42,345 nucleotides of DNA from contig WGGC01000198.1 of assembly GCA_015491905.1 (NCBI GenBank), positions 1-42,345 of the forward strand. The letters run 5' to 3'. The translations under genes and the position numbers were made by a program. The notes under the pieces were generated by a model that worked only from the letters and a program-made list of their open reading frames with translations, ran no database searches and was not told the origin of the DNA. Below are positions 29,397 to 36,906 of the stretch, in pieces. Source of the stretch: Bacteroidales bacterium (GTDB lineage: Bacteria > Bacteroidota > Bacteroidia > Bacteroidales > F082). Position 1 is the first letter of the stretch. Each line of letters starts with the position of its first letter.

Positions 29397-29484
29397 TCTT
29401 CAAAAAATATTTTAAGTATTTAATAAATATGTTTTAAATCATAATTAGCCATATTTTACCAGTGAAATATAAAATTATAAGCAC

Positions 29485-30702
29485 ATGAAAAAATCAATTG
29501 CAATATTATGCGGAGGAGGTCCTGCCCCGGGAATAAATTCTGTTATCAGTTCGGTAGCTAAAGCATTTCTGGAAAGTGGATATCGTGTTATTGGAATACA
29601 TGAAGGATATAAAGGGCTATTCTCACCAGAACCTAACATTCAGGATATAGATTTTAAACTTGCTGATGATATTCATAAACGTGGTGGCTCTGCATTAACT
29701 ATGAGCCGGTTCAAGCCAACAAATGAAGATTTTAACACTAATTTTTTCGTAAAAAATAATGTTAAACTATTGGTAACTATTGGTGGAGATGATACTGCAT
29801 CAACAGCCAACAGAATATCCAACTATCTTAAAGAAAACAATGTAGCCATACAAAATATACACGTCCCTAAAACAATTGATAATGACTTGCCTTTACCTGA
29901 AAACACTCCTACATTTGGATATCAATCAGCAAAGCAAGAAGGGGTTAGAATAGCACAAACTGTTTACGAGGATGCACGTACAAGTGGCAACTGGTTTGTA
30001 GTTTCTGCAATGGGAAGAGAAGCAGGCCATTTAGCATTTGGCATTGGAGCATCCAGTCATTTTCCAATGATTGTTATACCTGAAATGTTTAATAATGTTG
30101 ATGTTACTTTTGATAGAATTATTCGTTTAATTATTTCAGCTATTTTAAAAAGGAAAATCCTTGGAATTGGATATGGCCTGGCTATAGTTAGTGAAGGGGT
30201 TTTTCATTTTATGACAGATGAAGAAATAAAAAACTCAAACATTAACTTTACTTATGATGAACATGGGCATCCTGAATTGGGGAATGTTAGTAAAGCTCAT
30301 ATTTTCAACATTTTACTTCAGGAGAAACTAAAAAAAATAGGGCTAAAAGTAAAAAGCCGTCCTGTTGAGTTAGGATACGAATTAAGGTGCGTACAGCCAA
30401 CAGCATACGACTTATTATATTGTGCCATGCTAGGCTATGGAGTAAAAATATTATTCGATAAAGGAGATTCAGGATGCATGGTTACCGCCAGTGCTCAAGG
30501 AGTTGTTAAACCATTATATCTAAAAGATGTTTCCGATGATCAGGGAAGAGTAATTCCCAGATTAGTAAATATCAAAAGCGAAAAACAAAAACTAATTTTT
30601 GATCATGGGATGCAGTATATAACTCCTGATGATTATAGTAAAGCAAAACAGTTTGTCCCCGACCCTGAAAATTATGATTTTAAAAAAATCTTAAAATGGT
30701 AA
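29485..30702 (+). CDS. pfp: 6-phosphofructokinase, probably pyrophosphate-dependent
   Basis: This enzyme phosphorylates fructose 6-phosphate, reversibly if pyrophosphate is the donor. It has 405 residues. The N-terminal loop is CGGGPAPGIN. GGDDT (100-104) has Asp103, where ATP-dependent enzymes have Gly. PKTIDND (128-134) has the Lys typical of PPi-dependent forms, with the catalytic Asp. AMGREAGHLA and PEMF bind sugar phosphate. Both specificity positions agree with pyrophosphate use, though residues alone do not prove it. It has its own promoter and terminator, just after fbp-lysC. A PPi-linked enzyme fits the PPDK-like gene elsewhere in the window. Confidence 0.9.
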   Translation: MKKSIAILCGGGPAPGINSVISSVAKAFLESGYRVIGIHEGYKGLFSPEPNIQDIDFKLADDIHKRGGSALTMSRFKPTNEDFNTNFFVKNNVKLLVTIGGDDTASTANRISNYLKENNVAIQNIHVPKTIDNDLPLPENTPTFGYQSAKQEGVRIAQTVYEDARTSGNWFVVSAMGREAGHLAFGIGASSHFPMIVIPEMFNNVDVTFDRIIRLIISAILKRKILGIGYGLAIVSEGVFHFMTDEEIKNSNINFTYDEHGHPELGNVSKAHIFNILLQEKLKKIGLKVKSRPVELGYELRCVQPTAYDLLYCAMLGYGVKILFDKGDSGCMVTASAQGVVKPLYLKDVSDDQGRVIPRLVNIKSEKQKLIFDHGMQYITPDDYSKAKQFVPDPENYDFKKILKW

Positions 30703-30729
30703 TATATAGTTTCAAATATTAAAACACAG

Positions 30730-30760
30730 AAAAGATCTTTAAATAAAGGTCTTTTTTTTT
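30730..30760 (+). terminator. Intrinsic terminator after the phosphofructokinase gene
   Basis: AAAAGATCTTT (30730-30740), an AAAT loop and AAAGGTCTTTT form an 11-bp stem with one G-T wobble, followed by an uninterrupted T-run to 30760. Confidence 0.85.
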
Positions 30761-30814
30761 AATTAGAACTCATTATAAATTAAATAATCAGCTTAATTAT
30801 TAACACAAAAAATG

Positions 30815-30822
30815 TAATTTTG
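30815..30822 (+). promoter_or_regulatory. -7 box TAATTTTG upstream of the ArsC-like gene
   Basis: An exact TAnnTTTG match lies 18 nt before the ATG at 30841. It overlaps the in-frame TTG at 30820, which is therefore unlikely to be the start codon. This promoter may also serve fumC. Confidence 0.6.
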
Positions 30823-30840
30823 AATACAAATATCATTAAC

Positions 30841-31182
30841 ATGATCCGAATTTATCATAACCCCAGATGTAAAAAGTCAAGAGCGGGGCTAAATTACTTA
30901 AAAGAAAAAACAGATGATTTTCAGGTAATTGAATATTTAAAGAATCCAATATCTTTTGATGAGTTAAAAGATCTGTTAGTAAGACTACACAAAAAACCTC
31001 AGGAAATGATCAGGACTCAGGAATCTGTTTACAAACAAAATTTTAAAGGGAAAAATTTTAATGATGATGAATGGATTAAGATTCTAACTGAATATCCTAA
31101 ATTAATTAAGAGGCCTATTGTAGTTAATGGGAGTAAAGCTGTTTGGGGTGATCCACCGGAAGAAATTGATAAATTATTTTAA
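30841..31182 (+). CDS. ArsC/Spx-family thioredoxin-fold protein
   Basis: The 113-residue protein starts MIRIYHNPRCKKSRAGLNYL. Cys10 and Ser13 form the CxxS active site of the ArsC/YffB group. KRPIVVNGSKAVWGDPPEEIDKLF is the usual C-terminal signature, with the cis-Pro after KR. Members are glutaredoxin-coupled arsenate reductases or redox proteins of unknown substrate. With no ars genes nearby, arsenate reduction is not supported by context. It precedes fumC by 22 bp and is probably cotranscribed with it. Confidence 0.85.
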   Translation: MIRIYHNPRCKKSRAGLNYLKEKTDDFQVIEYLKNPISFDELKDLLVRLHKKPQEMIRTQESVYKQNFKGKNFNDDEWIKILTEYPKLIKRPIVVNGSKAVWGDPPEEIDKLF

Positions 31183-31204
31183 TTAACATAAAAATCTTAA
31201 TACA

Positions 31205-32590
31205 ATGGAATATAGAATTGAACATGACACATTAGGCAACGTTGAAGTTCCTGCTGATAAATATTGGGGAGCACAGACCCAAAGGTCCAAAATGAATTTT
31301 AAAATAGGCCCGGAAGCTTCAATGCCTAGAGAAATTATTGATGCATTTGCTTATTTAAAAAAGGCAGCTGCCATTACTAATAATGAATTAGGTGTTTTAG
31401 ATGCTGAAAAATCCAAATATATTGGAAAAGTAGCAGATGAAATTCTAGAAGGAAAACTATATGATAATTTTCCTTTGGTAATATGGCAAACCGGATCAGG
31501 AACTCAATCTAACATGAATGTAAATGAAGTCATTGCAAATCGTGCTCATGTATTAAAAGGAGGAAAACTAAATGACAAAGAAAAATTTCTCCACCCTAAT
31601 GATGACGTAAATAAATCACAATCATCAAATGACACCTTCCCTACTGCCATGCATATTGCAGCTTATAAAATATTACAAGAAGTAACTATTCCGGGAGTAA
31701 AACATTTGAGAGATACACTTGCAAAAAAGTCAGATGAGTTTAAAAATATAGTTAAAACCGGCAGAACTCATCTAATGGATGCTACACCTTTAACTCTTGG
31801 ACAAGAATTTTCAGGTTATGTAGCACAGTTAGATCATGGCCTAAATGCAATTAATGCAACTCTAAATCATTTATCAGAATTAGCCCTGGGAGGGACAGCT
31901 GTAGGAACAGGATTAAACACACCAAAAGGATATGCTGAAAAGGTTGCAGGTAAAATTGCTGAACTGACAGGCTTACCATTCCGTACTGCAGCTAACAAAT
32001 TTGAAGCTCTTTCAGCTCACGATGCTATTGTTGAAACTCATGGTGCACTAAAACAGTTAGCTGTTAGTTTAATGCATATAGGTAATAATATTCGCTTTCT
32101 TGCCTCCGGGCCACGTTGCAGTATAGGAGAAATTAACCTGCCTGCAAACGAACCGGGGTCTTCCATTATGCCAGGTAAGGTTAACCCAACCCAAAATGAA
32201 GCCTTAACAATGGTATGCGCACAAGTAATAGGAAACGATGTAGCTATTACTGCAGGAGGCATGCAAGGCCATTTTCAACTAAATGTATTTAAGCCTGTTA
32301 TGATTGCCAACCTTTTGCAATCAGCCAGACTATTAGGTGATGCATGTGTTTCCTTTGCCGATAAAGCAGTAGATGGCACTATTGCCAACATGAAAAATAT
32401 TGACAAAAATCTCAGAAATTCTTTAATGTTAGTTACCGCTTTAAATACACACATTGGATATGAAAATGCTGCTAAGATTGCAAAAAAAGCACATGCTGAG
32501 GATAAGACCCTGAAAGAAGCTGCATTAGAATTAAAATTATTGACAGAAAAAGAATTTGATGAATGGGTTGACCCTAGAAAAATGATTTAA
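31205..32590 (+). CDS. fumC: Class II fumarate hydratase
   Basis: This cytoplasmic tetramer interconverts fumarate and L-malate and is oxygen-stable because it has no iron-sulfur cluster. It has 461 residues, the normal length. [20 protein letters not shown] lies near 97-116, [13 protein letters not shown] near 140, [17 protein letters not shown] near 188, and the superfamily signature [11 protein letters not shown] at 318-328. The LPANEPGSS lead-in to the signature is typical of FumC and separates it from aspartase. The gene ends in a terminator shared with the convergent membrane-protein gene. Confidence 0.95.
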   Translation: MEYRIEHDTLGNVEVPADKYWGAQTQRSKMNFKIGPEASMPREIIDAFAYLKKAAAITNNELGVLDAEKSKYIGKVADEILEGKLYDNFPLVIWQTGSGTQSNMNVNEVIANRAHVLKGGKLNDKEKFLHPNDDVNKSQSSNDTFPTAMHIAAYKILQEVTIPGVKHLRDTLAKKSDEFKNIVKTGRTHLMDATPLTLGQEFSGYVAQLDHGLNAINATLNHLSELALGGTAVGTGLNTPKGYAEKVAGKIAELTGLPFRTAANKFEALSAHDAIVETHGALKQLAVSLMHIGNNIRFLASGPRCSIGEINLPANEPGSSIMPGKVNPTQNEALTMVCAQVIGNDVAITAGGMQGHFQLNVFKPVMIANLLQSARLLGDACVSFADKAVDGTIANMKNIDKNLRNSLMLVTALNTHIGYENAAKIAKKAHAEDKTLKEAALELKLLTEKEFDEWVDPRKMI

Positions 32591-32610
32591 TTTTACAATA
32601 TTAACTTATT

Positions 32611-32648
32611 AAAAGCCGGGTATTCTATTACATGAATATTCGGCTTTT
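32611..32648. terminator. Terminator after fumC, overlapping the stop codon of the convergent gene
   Basis: AAAAGCCGGGTATTC (32611-32625) and GAATATTCGGCTTTT (32634-32648) form a 15-bp stem with two G-T wobbles and an 8-nt loop. The stem's right end covers two bases of the stop codon (32647-32649) of the minus-strand gene, so one hairpin serves both transcripts. Confidence 0.85.
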
Positions 32649-33087
32649 AACCTTTATAAAGCATATAAAAAACCATAGAAGTTAAAGCAATTAATGTTGC
32701 CATTCCATAATATAGTAATGCATATCTATACTTCGACCTGCTGGTTTTCAATTTGGTAGTAAAAACTTTCCCAATCTGAGCCAGGATTACAGCAAAAAGC
32801 ATAACACTGAAATGCTCTATTGACCAAAACCGCAAGGAAAGTATATGATTTATTTCCTGTACTGAATGAATTTCATATTTATTTGCAGGCATCAAAAAAT
32901 AAAGAGCTACTCCCAAAAATAATCCTAAATAAAGCAAAACAATAAACACATCTTCTAAAAAGACAAATGTTTTAGAATAAACAGCATTGATGAATAGTCC
33001 TCTAATCAACAAAAAAGAAAAAATAACTGAAACAAACATAAACAATATGCTTGTCCATATATGAATTTGTAATATAACCGTGTACAT
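32647..33087 (-). CDS. Four-helix integral membrane protein, similar to small cytochrome-b-like proteins of Bacteroidota
   Basis: The 146-residue protein has four membrane helices (about 5-30, 45-67, 90-110 and 122-143). The start MYTVILQIHIWTS and the later LRFWSIEHFSVMLFAVILAQIG place a His in helix 1 and another in helix 3. This resembles small proteins annotated cytochrome B in Flavobacteria-type genomes. The two His could be heme ligands, but this is inference. It stands alone, convergent with fumC and divergent from the nitroreductase. Confidence 0.6.
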   Translation of the reverse strand: MYTVILQIHIWTSILFMFVSVIFSFLLIRGLFINAVYSKTFVFLEDVFIVLLYLGLFLGVALYFLMPANKYEIHSVQEINHILSLRFWSIEHFSVMLFAVILAQIGKVFTTKLKTSRSKYRYALLYYGMATLIALTSMVFYMLYKG

Positions 33088-33161
33088 AATTTTATTTCTT
33101 CTTCAAAAATACATAAACTGTTGATAAAGCATTCTATTAACAAAACATAATATTAATTATT

Positions 33162-33191
33162 TTTGAATAGCAGCACTTCTTTGTACTTTTG
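33162..33191 (+). promoter_or_regulatory. Promoter of the nitroreductase gene
   Basis: TTTG (33162-33165) and TACTTTTG (33184-33191) with an 18-nt spacer closely match the Bacteroidota consensus. The -7 box ends 14 nt before the ATG at 33206, so the leader is only a few bases long. Confidence 0.8.
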
Positions 33192-33205
33192 TAAAAAATA
33201 GTGAT

Positions 33206-33793
33206 ATGAAAAAGCAAGTTAATACAAAAATAAGTATTCATCCATTAATTAAAAACAGATGGAGCCCAAGAGCTTTTGATAATAAAGCCGTTGAAGAAGA
33301 AAAAATAATAAACATCATTGAATCCGCCAGATGGGCACCGTCAGCATATAATGAACAACCCTGGAGGTTTATTATAGGAAAAAGCGGAGATGAAAATTAT
33401 TTAAAAATCTTTGATAGCCTTGTAGAATGGAATCAGAAATGGGTAAAAAATGTTCCATTGTTAATTTTAAATATTACGAAAAAGAAGTTTTCACATAATA
33501 ATAAAATAAATGCTACTGCTTTATATGACTTGGGACAGTCTGTAGCATTTATGGTCTTGGAGGCCGAAAATCAAGGACTTGCATGTCACCAAATGAGTGG
33601 TTTTGACCATGAAAAAATAATAGTAACTTTTGAAATTCCGGAAGATTTTGAGCCGGTATCAATAACAGCAATAGGTTATCAAGGAGACATTTCAACATTA
33701 CCAGAAGATTTTATATCTCTTGAAAAAGCAGATAGAAAAAGAAAGCCAGCAAGGGAACTTTTATTTAATTCTTCTTTTGAAAATAAAAAGTAA
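33206..33793 (+). CDS. Nitroreductase-family flavoprotein
   Basis: This 195-residue FMN-dependent NAD(P)H oxidoreductase is cytoplasmic. The FMN-binding signature RWSPRAFD (about 18-25) and SARWAPSAYNEQPWRF (about 41-56) are typical of the family. A conserved acidic and Gly-rich C-terminal part (AIGYQGDISTLPEDF) follows. The physiological substrate of such proteins is rarely known. The glutaminyl cyclase gene starts 28 bp downstream, so the two may be cotranscribed. Confidence 0.88.
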   Translation: MKKQVNTKISIHPLIKNRWSPRAFDNKAVEEEKIINIIESARWAPSAYNEQPWRFIIGKSGDENYLKIFDSLVEWNQKWVKNVPLLILNITKKKFSHNNKINATALYDLGQSVAFMVLEAENQGLACHQMSGFDHEKIIVTFEIPEDFEPVSITAIGYQGDISTLPEDFISLEKADRKRKPARELLFNSSFENKK

Positions 33794-33821
33794 AATTTTC
33801 TTTAATGATAATTTATCAATT

Positions 33822-34826
33822 ATGAAAAAAATATCACTTGCTATAATAGTAATTTTTGTTTGGATTCTTTTACCTTCATGTGGCCAAAGTAGTAGGTCAG
33901 GCAAAAAAAGAAAAACATATCTTTCCACGCAAAAAATAAATATTCCACAATTTAATGCAGATTCGGCATATTATTTTGTTAAGAAACAAGTAGAATTCGG
34001 CCCACGTGTGCCGGGGAGTTCTGCGCACAGAGACTGTGAAAAATGGCTGGAAAAAAAATTTAAGGAGTATAGCGATACAGTATTCATACAACACTTCAAA
34101 GCTAAAACCTATGATGGAGTAACAAGAAAAGGAGAAAATATTATTGCCTCTTTTGAACCGGATAATCCAAATCGTATTCTTTTAATGGCACATTGGGATT
34201 CGAGGCCGTTTGCTGATCATGATAAAAATAAAGCAAATTGGAATACTCCTATACAGGCAGCTAATGACGGGGCAAGTGGCGTAGGAGTATTACTTGAACT
34301 AGCAAGACAATTTCACCTGCATCATCCTAAGGTTGGTGTAGACATAGTACTTTTTGATTTGGAGGATTGGGGGCCTCCCAGCTATCTACACTTTAAAGGA
34401 GGTGATAAATTTTGGGCTTTAGGAGCACAATACTGGGCTAAACATCCACAGGTAAAAGGTTATTCAGCTAAATTTGGCATTTTACTGGATATGGTAGGGG
34501 CAAAAAATGCTCATTTTTTAAAAGAATATTATTCAGAACAGTATGCAAATTATTATGTAAACCTTATTTGGCGTACTGCCCGTGCATTAGGTTATGACAA
34601 TTATTTCCCTAATGTTCAAGGTTTTCCAATTGATGATGATCATTTATATGTAAATAAAATTGCAGGAATACCATCAGTTGATATTATTCAACAAGATCCA
34701 AATAGCAGCAATGGTACTTTTTGGGAATATTGGCATACTACACATGATACAATGGATAAAATAAGTAAAGAAACGCTAAAAGTAGTTGGACAGGTACTTC
34801 TCAACGTAATTTATACCCAGAAATAA
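33822..34826 (+). CDS. Lipoprotein glutaminyl-peptide cyclotransferase (M28 family)
   Basis: This zinc enzyme cyclises N-terminal Gln to pyroglutamate on exported proteins. I start it at ATG 33822 (MKKISLAIIVIFVWILLPSC); the longer frame would read through the previous gene's end. It has 334 residues. The signal peptide ends in lipobox LPSC with Cys20. The M28 metal and catalytic residues are visible: HWDSRPFADHD (His124, Asp126), NDGASGVGVLLELA (Asp149) and FDLEDWG (Glu181, Asp182). DDDHLYVN and YWHTTHDTMD complete the site. The C-terminal half, with GILLDMVGAKNAHF and HLYVNKIAGIPSVDII, is close to the Porphyromonas-type cyclase rather than an aminopeptidase. In organisms exporting many proteins cut before Gln this enzyme can be important. 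Confidence 0.88.
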   Translation: MKKISLAIIVIFVWILLPSCGQSSRSGKKRKTYLSTQKINIPQFNADSAYYFVKKQVEFGPRVPGSSAHRDCEKWLEKKFKEYSDTVFIQHFKAKTYDGVTRKGENIIASFEPDNPNRILLMAHWDSRPFADHDKNKANWNTPIQAANDGASGVGVLLELARQFHLHHPKVGVDIVLFDLEDWGPPSYLHFKGGDKFWALGAQYWAKHPQVKGYSAKFGILLDMVGAKNAHFLKEYYSEQYANYYVNLIWRTARALGYDNYFPNVQGFPIDDDHLYVNKIAGIPSVDIIQQDPNSSNGTFWEYWHTTHDTMDKISKETLKVVGQVLLNVIYTQK

Positions 34827-34857
34827 AAAAAGCCGGAACGAAAATATTCGAACCGGC
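34823..34857 (-). terminator. Intrinsic terminator of the etfB-etfA operon
   Basis: Read on the minus strand, GCCGG and CCGGC (34853-34857, 34832-34836) enclose an inner 4-bp stem TTCG/CGAA, with a 2x2 internal loop, and are followed by TTTTTTTATTT. The T-tract runs into the end of the convergent cyclase gene. On the plus strand the following bases are not T-rich. Confidence 0.8.
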
Positions 34858-34884
34858 CTTCTACTACAAAACTACAAACAAACT

Positions 34885-35859
34885 CTACTCAGACGCTTTC
34901 ATTTCTTTTGCCGCCTCTATAAGTTGAGGAATAACTTTGAAGTTATCTCCTACTATACCATAATCAGCAGCCTGGAATATAGGGGCTTCAGGATCTTTAT
35001 TAATAGCCACAATATACTTTGAAGAGCTAACCCCACCTAAATGTTGAATAGCACCTGAAATTCCAAACGCCATATATACATTAGGAGCAATAATTTTACC
35101 TGTTTGTCCAACATGCTCTTCATGAGGCCTCCAACCTTCATCTGCAACAGGACGTGAGCAAGCAAGACCGGCGCCCAACAAGTCGGCAAGTTCTTCAAGT
35201 ATTCCCCAGTTTTCCGGACCTTTCATTCCACGTCCACCTGAAACAACAATATCCGCATCGGTCAATAATATTTTACCTGTTACTTTATGAGTATCTAATA
35301 CTTTTGTATGAAATTCACTATCCGGAATTTCTGCATCAAAAGATTCTAATGTTATATCAACAGGACTTTCAATTACTTCGAATGAATTATGTGCATAGGT
35401 AAGCACTTTTACATCTGCATTAATTTGAATATTCGCAAAAGCTTTTTGAGTAAAAACCTTTTTCTTAACAACAAAAGGATCAATACTTACAGGAAGCCCA
35501 ACAACATTAGTAACCATTCCGGCATCTAACTCAACCGATACACGAGGCGCAATAGCTTTACCCTCATTATTACTGGCAATTATTACAACTTTGGCATCCT
35601 CTTTTTGTGCAGCTTTAGCCACTGCATCAGATAAAGCTTTATTGTCCAATGATTCGAAGCGGTCATCTTCCAATTTCAAAATTTTAGAGGCTCCATATTT
35701 AGCCAAGGATTTCAATTCATCATCTTCAACTTTACCAATAGATAAAGCAGTAACGGGAAGATTTAATTCTTTAGCAATGGCATAAGCAAAAGAAATAAGT
35801 TCATAGCTTAATTTCTTAAACTTACCATCCCAATTTTCTGTATATACTAAAACTGACAT
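34885..35859 (-). CDS. etfA: Electron transfer flavoprotein alpha subunit
   Basis: This 324-residue FAD-binding subunit of the soluble electron carrier takes electrons from acyl-CoA dehydrogenases. The N-terminal domain is Rossmann-like (MSVLVYTENWDGKFKK). The C-terminal FAD domain has VSGGRGMKGPENWGILEELADLLG, ACSRPVADEGW, QTGKIIAPNVYMAFGISGAIQHLGG and INKDPEAPIFQAADYGIVGD. It is last in the etfB-etfA pair, 29 bp after etfB. The likely electron acceptor is the membrane FeS oxidoreductase at 16093-18177. A bifurcating form cannot be excluded from sequence alone. Confidence 0.96.
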   Translation of the reverse strand: MSVLVYTENWDGKFKKLSYELISFAYAIAKELNLPVTALSIGKVEDDELKSLAKYGASKILKLEDDRFESLDNKALSDAVAKAAQKEDAKVVIIASNNEGKAIAPRVSVELDAGMVTNVVGLPVSIDPFVVKKKVFTQKAFANIQINADVKVLTYAHNSFEVIESPVDITLESFDAEIPDSEFHTKVLDTHKVTGKILLTDADIVVSGGRGMKGPENWGILEELADLLGAGLACSRPVADEGWRPHEEHVGQTGKIIAPNVYMAFGISGAIQHLGGVSSSKYIVAINKDPEAPIFQAADYGIVGDNFKVIPQLIEAAKEMKASE

Positions 35860-35888
35860 TTTTTTAAAATTAAAGGTTAAAAATTAAA

Positions 35889-36626
35889 CTACAATACTTT
35901 AGCTTCTTCTTTCAATAATCTGAGTAATTCTTTTGCATTATCTTCATCAACCATTTTGCAAGCAGCTTTTGGTGGAGGCAATTCATAATTCAGGAAAGTA
36001 GTTTTAGGGGTTGCGTCAACGGCAGGTACAACGTTTAATGGTTTTTTACGTGCCATCATAATACCTCTCATAGAAGGAATGCGAGGGTCTATTGCGATTC
36101 CCTTTTGTACAACAACAACCAAAGGAGTTGGCACTGTTAAAGTTTGAGACCCACCATCAATATCACGATGGATAGTCATATTTCCATTTTCAATTTCAAT
36201 TCCAGACACTGCTGAAACAGAATTAATTCCTAACATTTCAGCCAACATTCCGCCAACGCCAGACCCATTATAATCAGATGACTCTATACCTGCCATTATC
36301 AAATCATAATCTTTGGCAACTTGTGTTAATTGGGTTGCAACATAAAATGCATCAGATGGTTCTGCGTCAATTCTAATGGCTTCATCAGCACCTACAGCAA
36401 GTGCTTTTCGTAAAGTAGGTTCTGTAATTTTAGTCCCGACATTTGCAACCGTAATTTTTTCAACTGCACCGGCATCTTTTAGTTCCAGTGCACGAGTTAA
36501 TGCTAACTCGTCCCAGGGATTAATAATCCATTGTACACCGGTTGTATCGAAGGACTTATTATCTCCTGTGAATTTGACTTTAGTCGTGGTATCAGGCACA
36601 TTACTAATTAAAACAAGAATTTTCAT
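35889..36626 (-). CDS. etfB: Electron transfer flavoprotein beta subunit
   Basis: The 245-residue partner of EtfA begins MKILVLISNVPDTTTKVKF. The family motif GTKITEPTLRKALAVGADEAIRI and the docking-region stretch ATQLTQVAKDYDLIMAGIESSDYNGSGVGGMLAEMLG are present, with KPLNV near the end. Length is slightly short of 250, as usual. It is first in the minus-strand etfBA operon. An exact copy of the 12-mer TATTACGCATGC lies 61-72 bp upstream of its ATG, and a near-consensus -7 box (GATATTTG, 36663-36670 on the minus strand) lies between. Confidence 0.96.
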   Translation of the reverse strand: MKILVLISNVPDTTTKVKFTGDNKSFDTTGVQWIINPWDELALTRALELKDAGAVEKITVANVGTKITEPTLRKALAVGADEAIRIDAEPSDAFYVATQLTQVAKDYDLIMAGIESSDYNGSGVGGMLAEMLGINSVSAVSGIEIENGNMTIHRDIDGGSQTLTVPTPLVVVVQKGIAIDPRIPSMRGIMMARKKPLNVVPAVDATPKTTFLNYELPPPKAACKMVDEDNAKELLRLLKEEAKVL

Positions 36627-36686
36627 GATATACCTTTTTTAAATTTTACTTTTATTTGAAAACAAATATCGTAATTTTTTTTTAAT

Positions 36687-36698
36687 TATTACGCATGC
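36687..36698. promoter_or_regulatory. Putative operator TATTACGCATGC upstream of etfB
   Basis: These 12 bases are identical, in the same orientation, to 18252-18263 upstream of the FeS oxidoreductase gene. There the sequence extends into a perfect palindrome; here the right half is degenerate (GCAAAC). It sits in the 280-bp spacer between etfB and the acyl-CoA dehydrogenase gene. Confidence 0.5.
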
Positions 36699-36791
36699 AA
36701 ACTATTTTTTAAGAAAAAATAAGTTTTTTCTTATACCTCCCTGTAAATCTTTATCTTACAGCCACTATCTTTCAACTAAAAAAGAAATAAT

Positions 36792-36819
36792 ATAAAAAAA
36801 AGGGTTAAAAACAACCCTT
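36792..36819 (-). terminator. Terminator-type hairpin in the spacer after the acyl-CoA dehydrogenase gene
   Basis: Minus-strand AAGGGTT, a 6-nt loop and AACCCTT (36813-36819, 36800-36806) are followed by TTTTTTTATATT. It is the second of two hairpins downstream of the dehydrogenase stop. An inverted CTGTAA/TTACAG pair (36741-36761) lies between it and the etfB operator. Confidence 0.65.
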
Positions 36820-36859
36820 AATTATATAAAAAACATAATAAATTTAAAACGTTTGCATA

Positions 36860-36898
36860 AAAAGAACAAAATAAACCGTTAAAAGTTAACCGGTTTAT
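36860..36898 (-). terminator. First hairpin after the acyl-CoA dehydrogenase stop
   Basis: ATAAACCGTTAA (36871-36882) and TTAACCGGTTTAT (36886-36898) pair over 12 bp with one bulged base. On the minus strand the stem is followed by TTTGTTCTTTTT. It begins 8 nt past the stop codon and may work together with the hairpin at 36792-36819. Confidence 0.6.
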
Positions 36899-36906
36899 AA
36901 TAAACT

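Noticed and set aside
30841-31182. ArsC-like gene as part of an arsenic operon
   Set aside because: No arsR, arsB or acr3 neighbour; it is linked to fumC, and the CxxS family includes many non-arsenate proteins.
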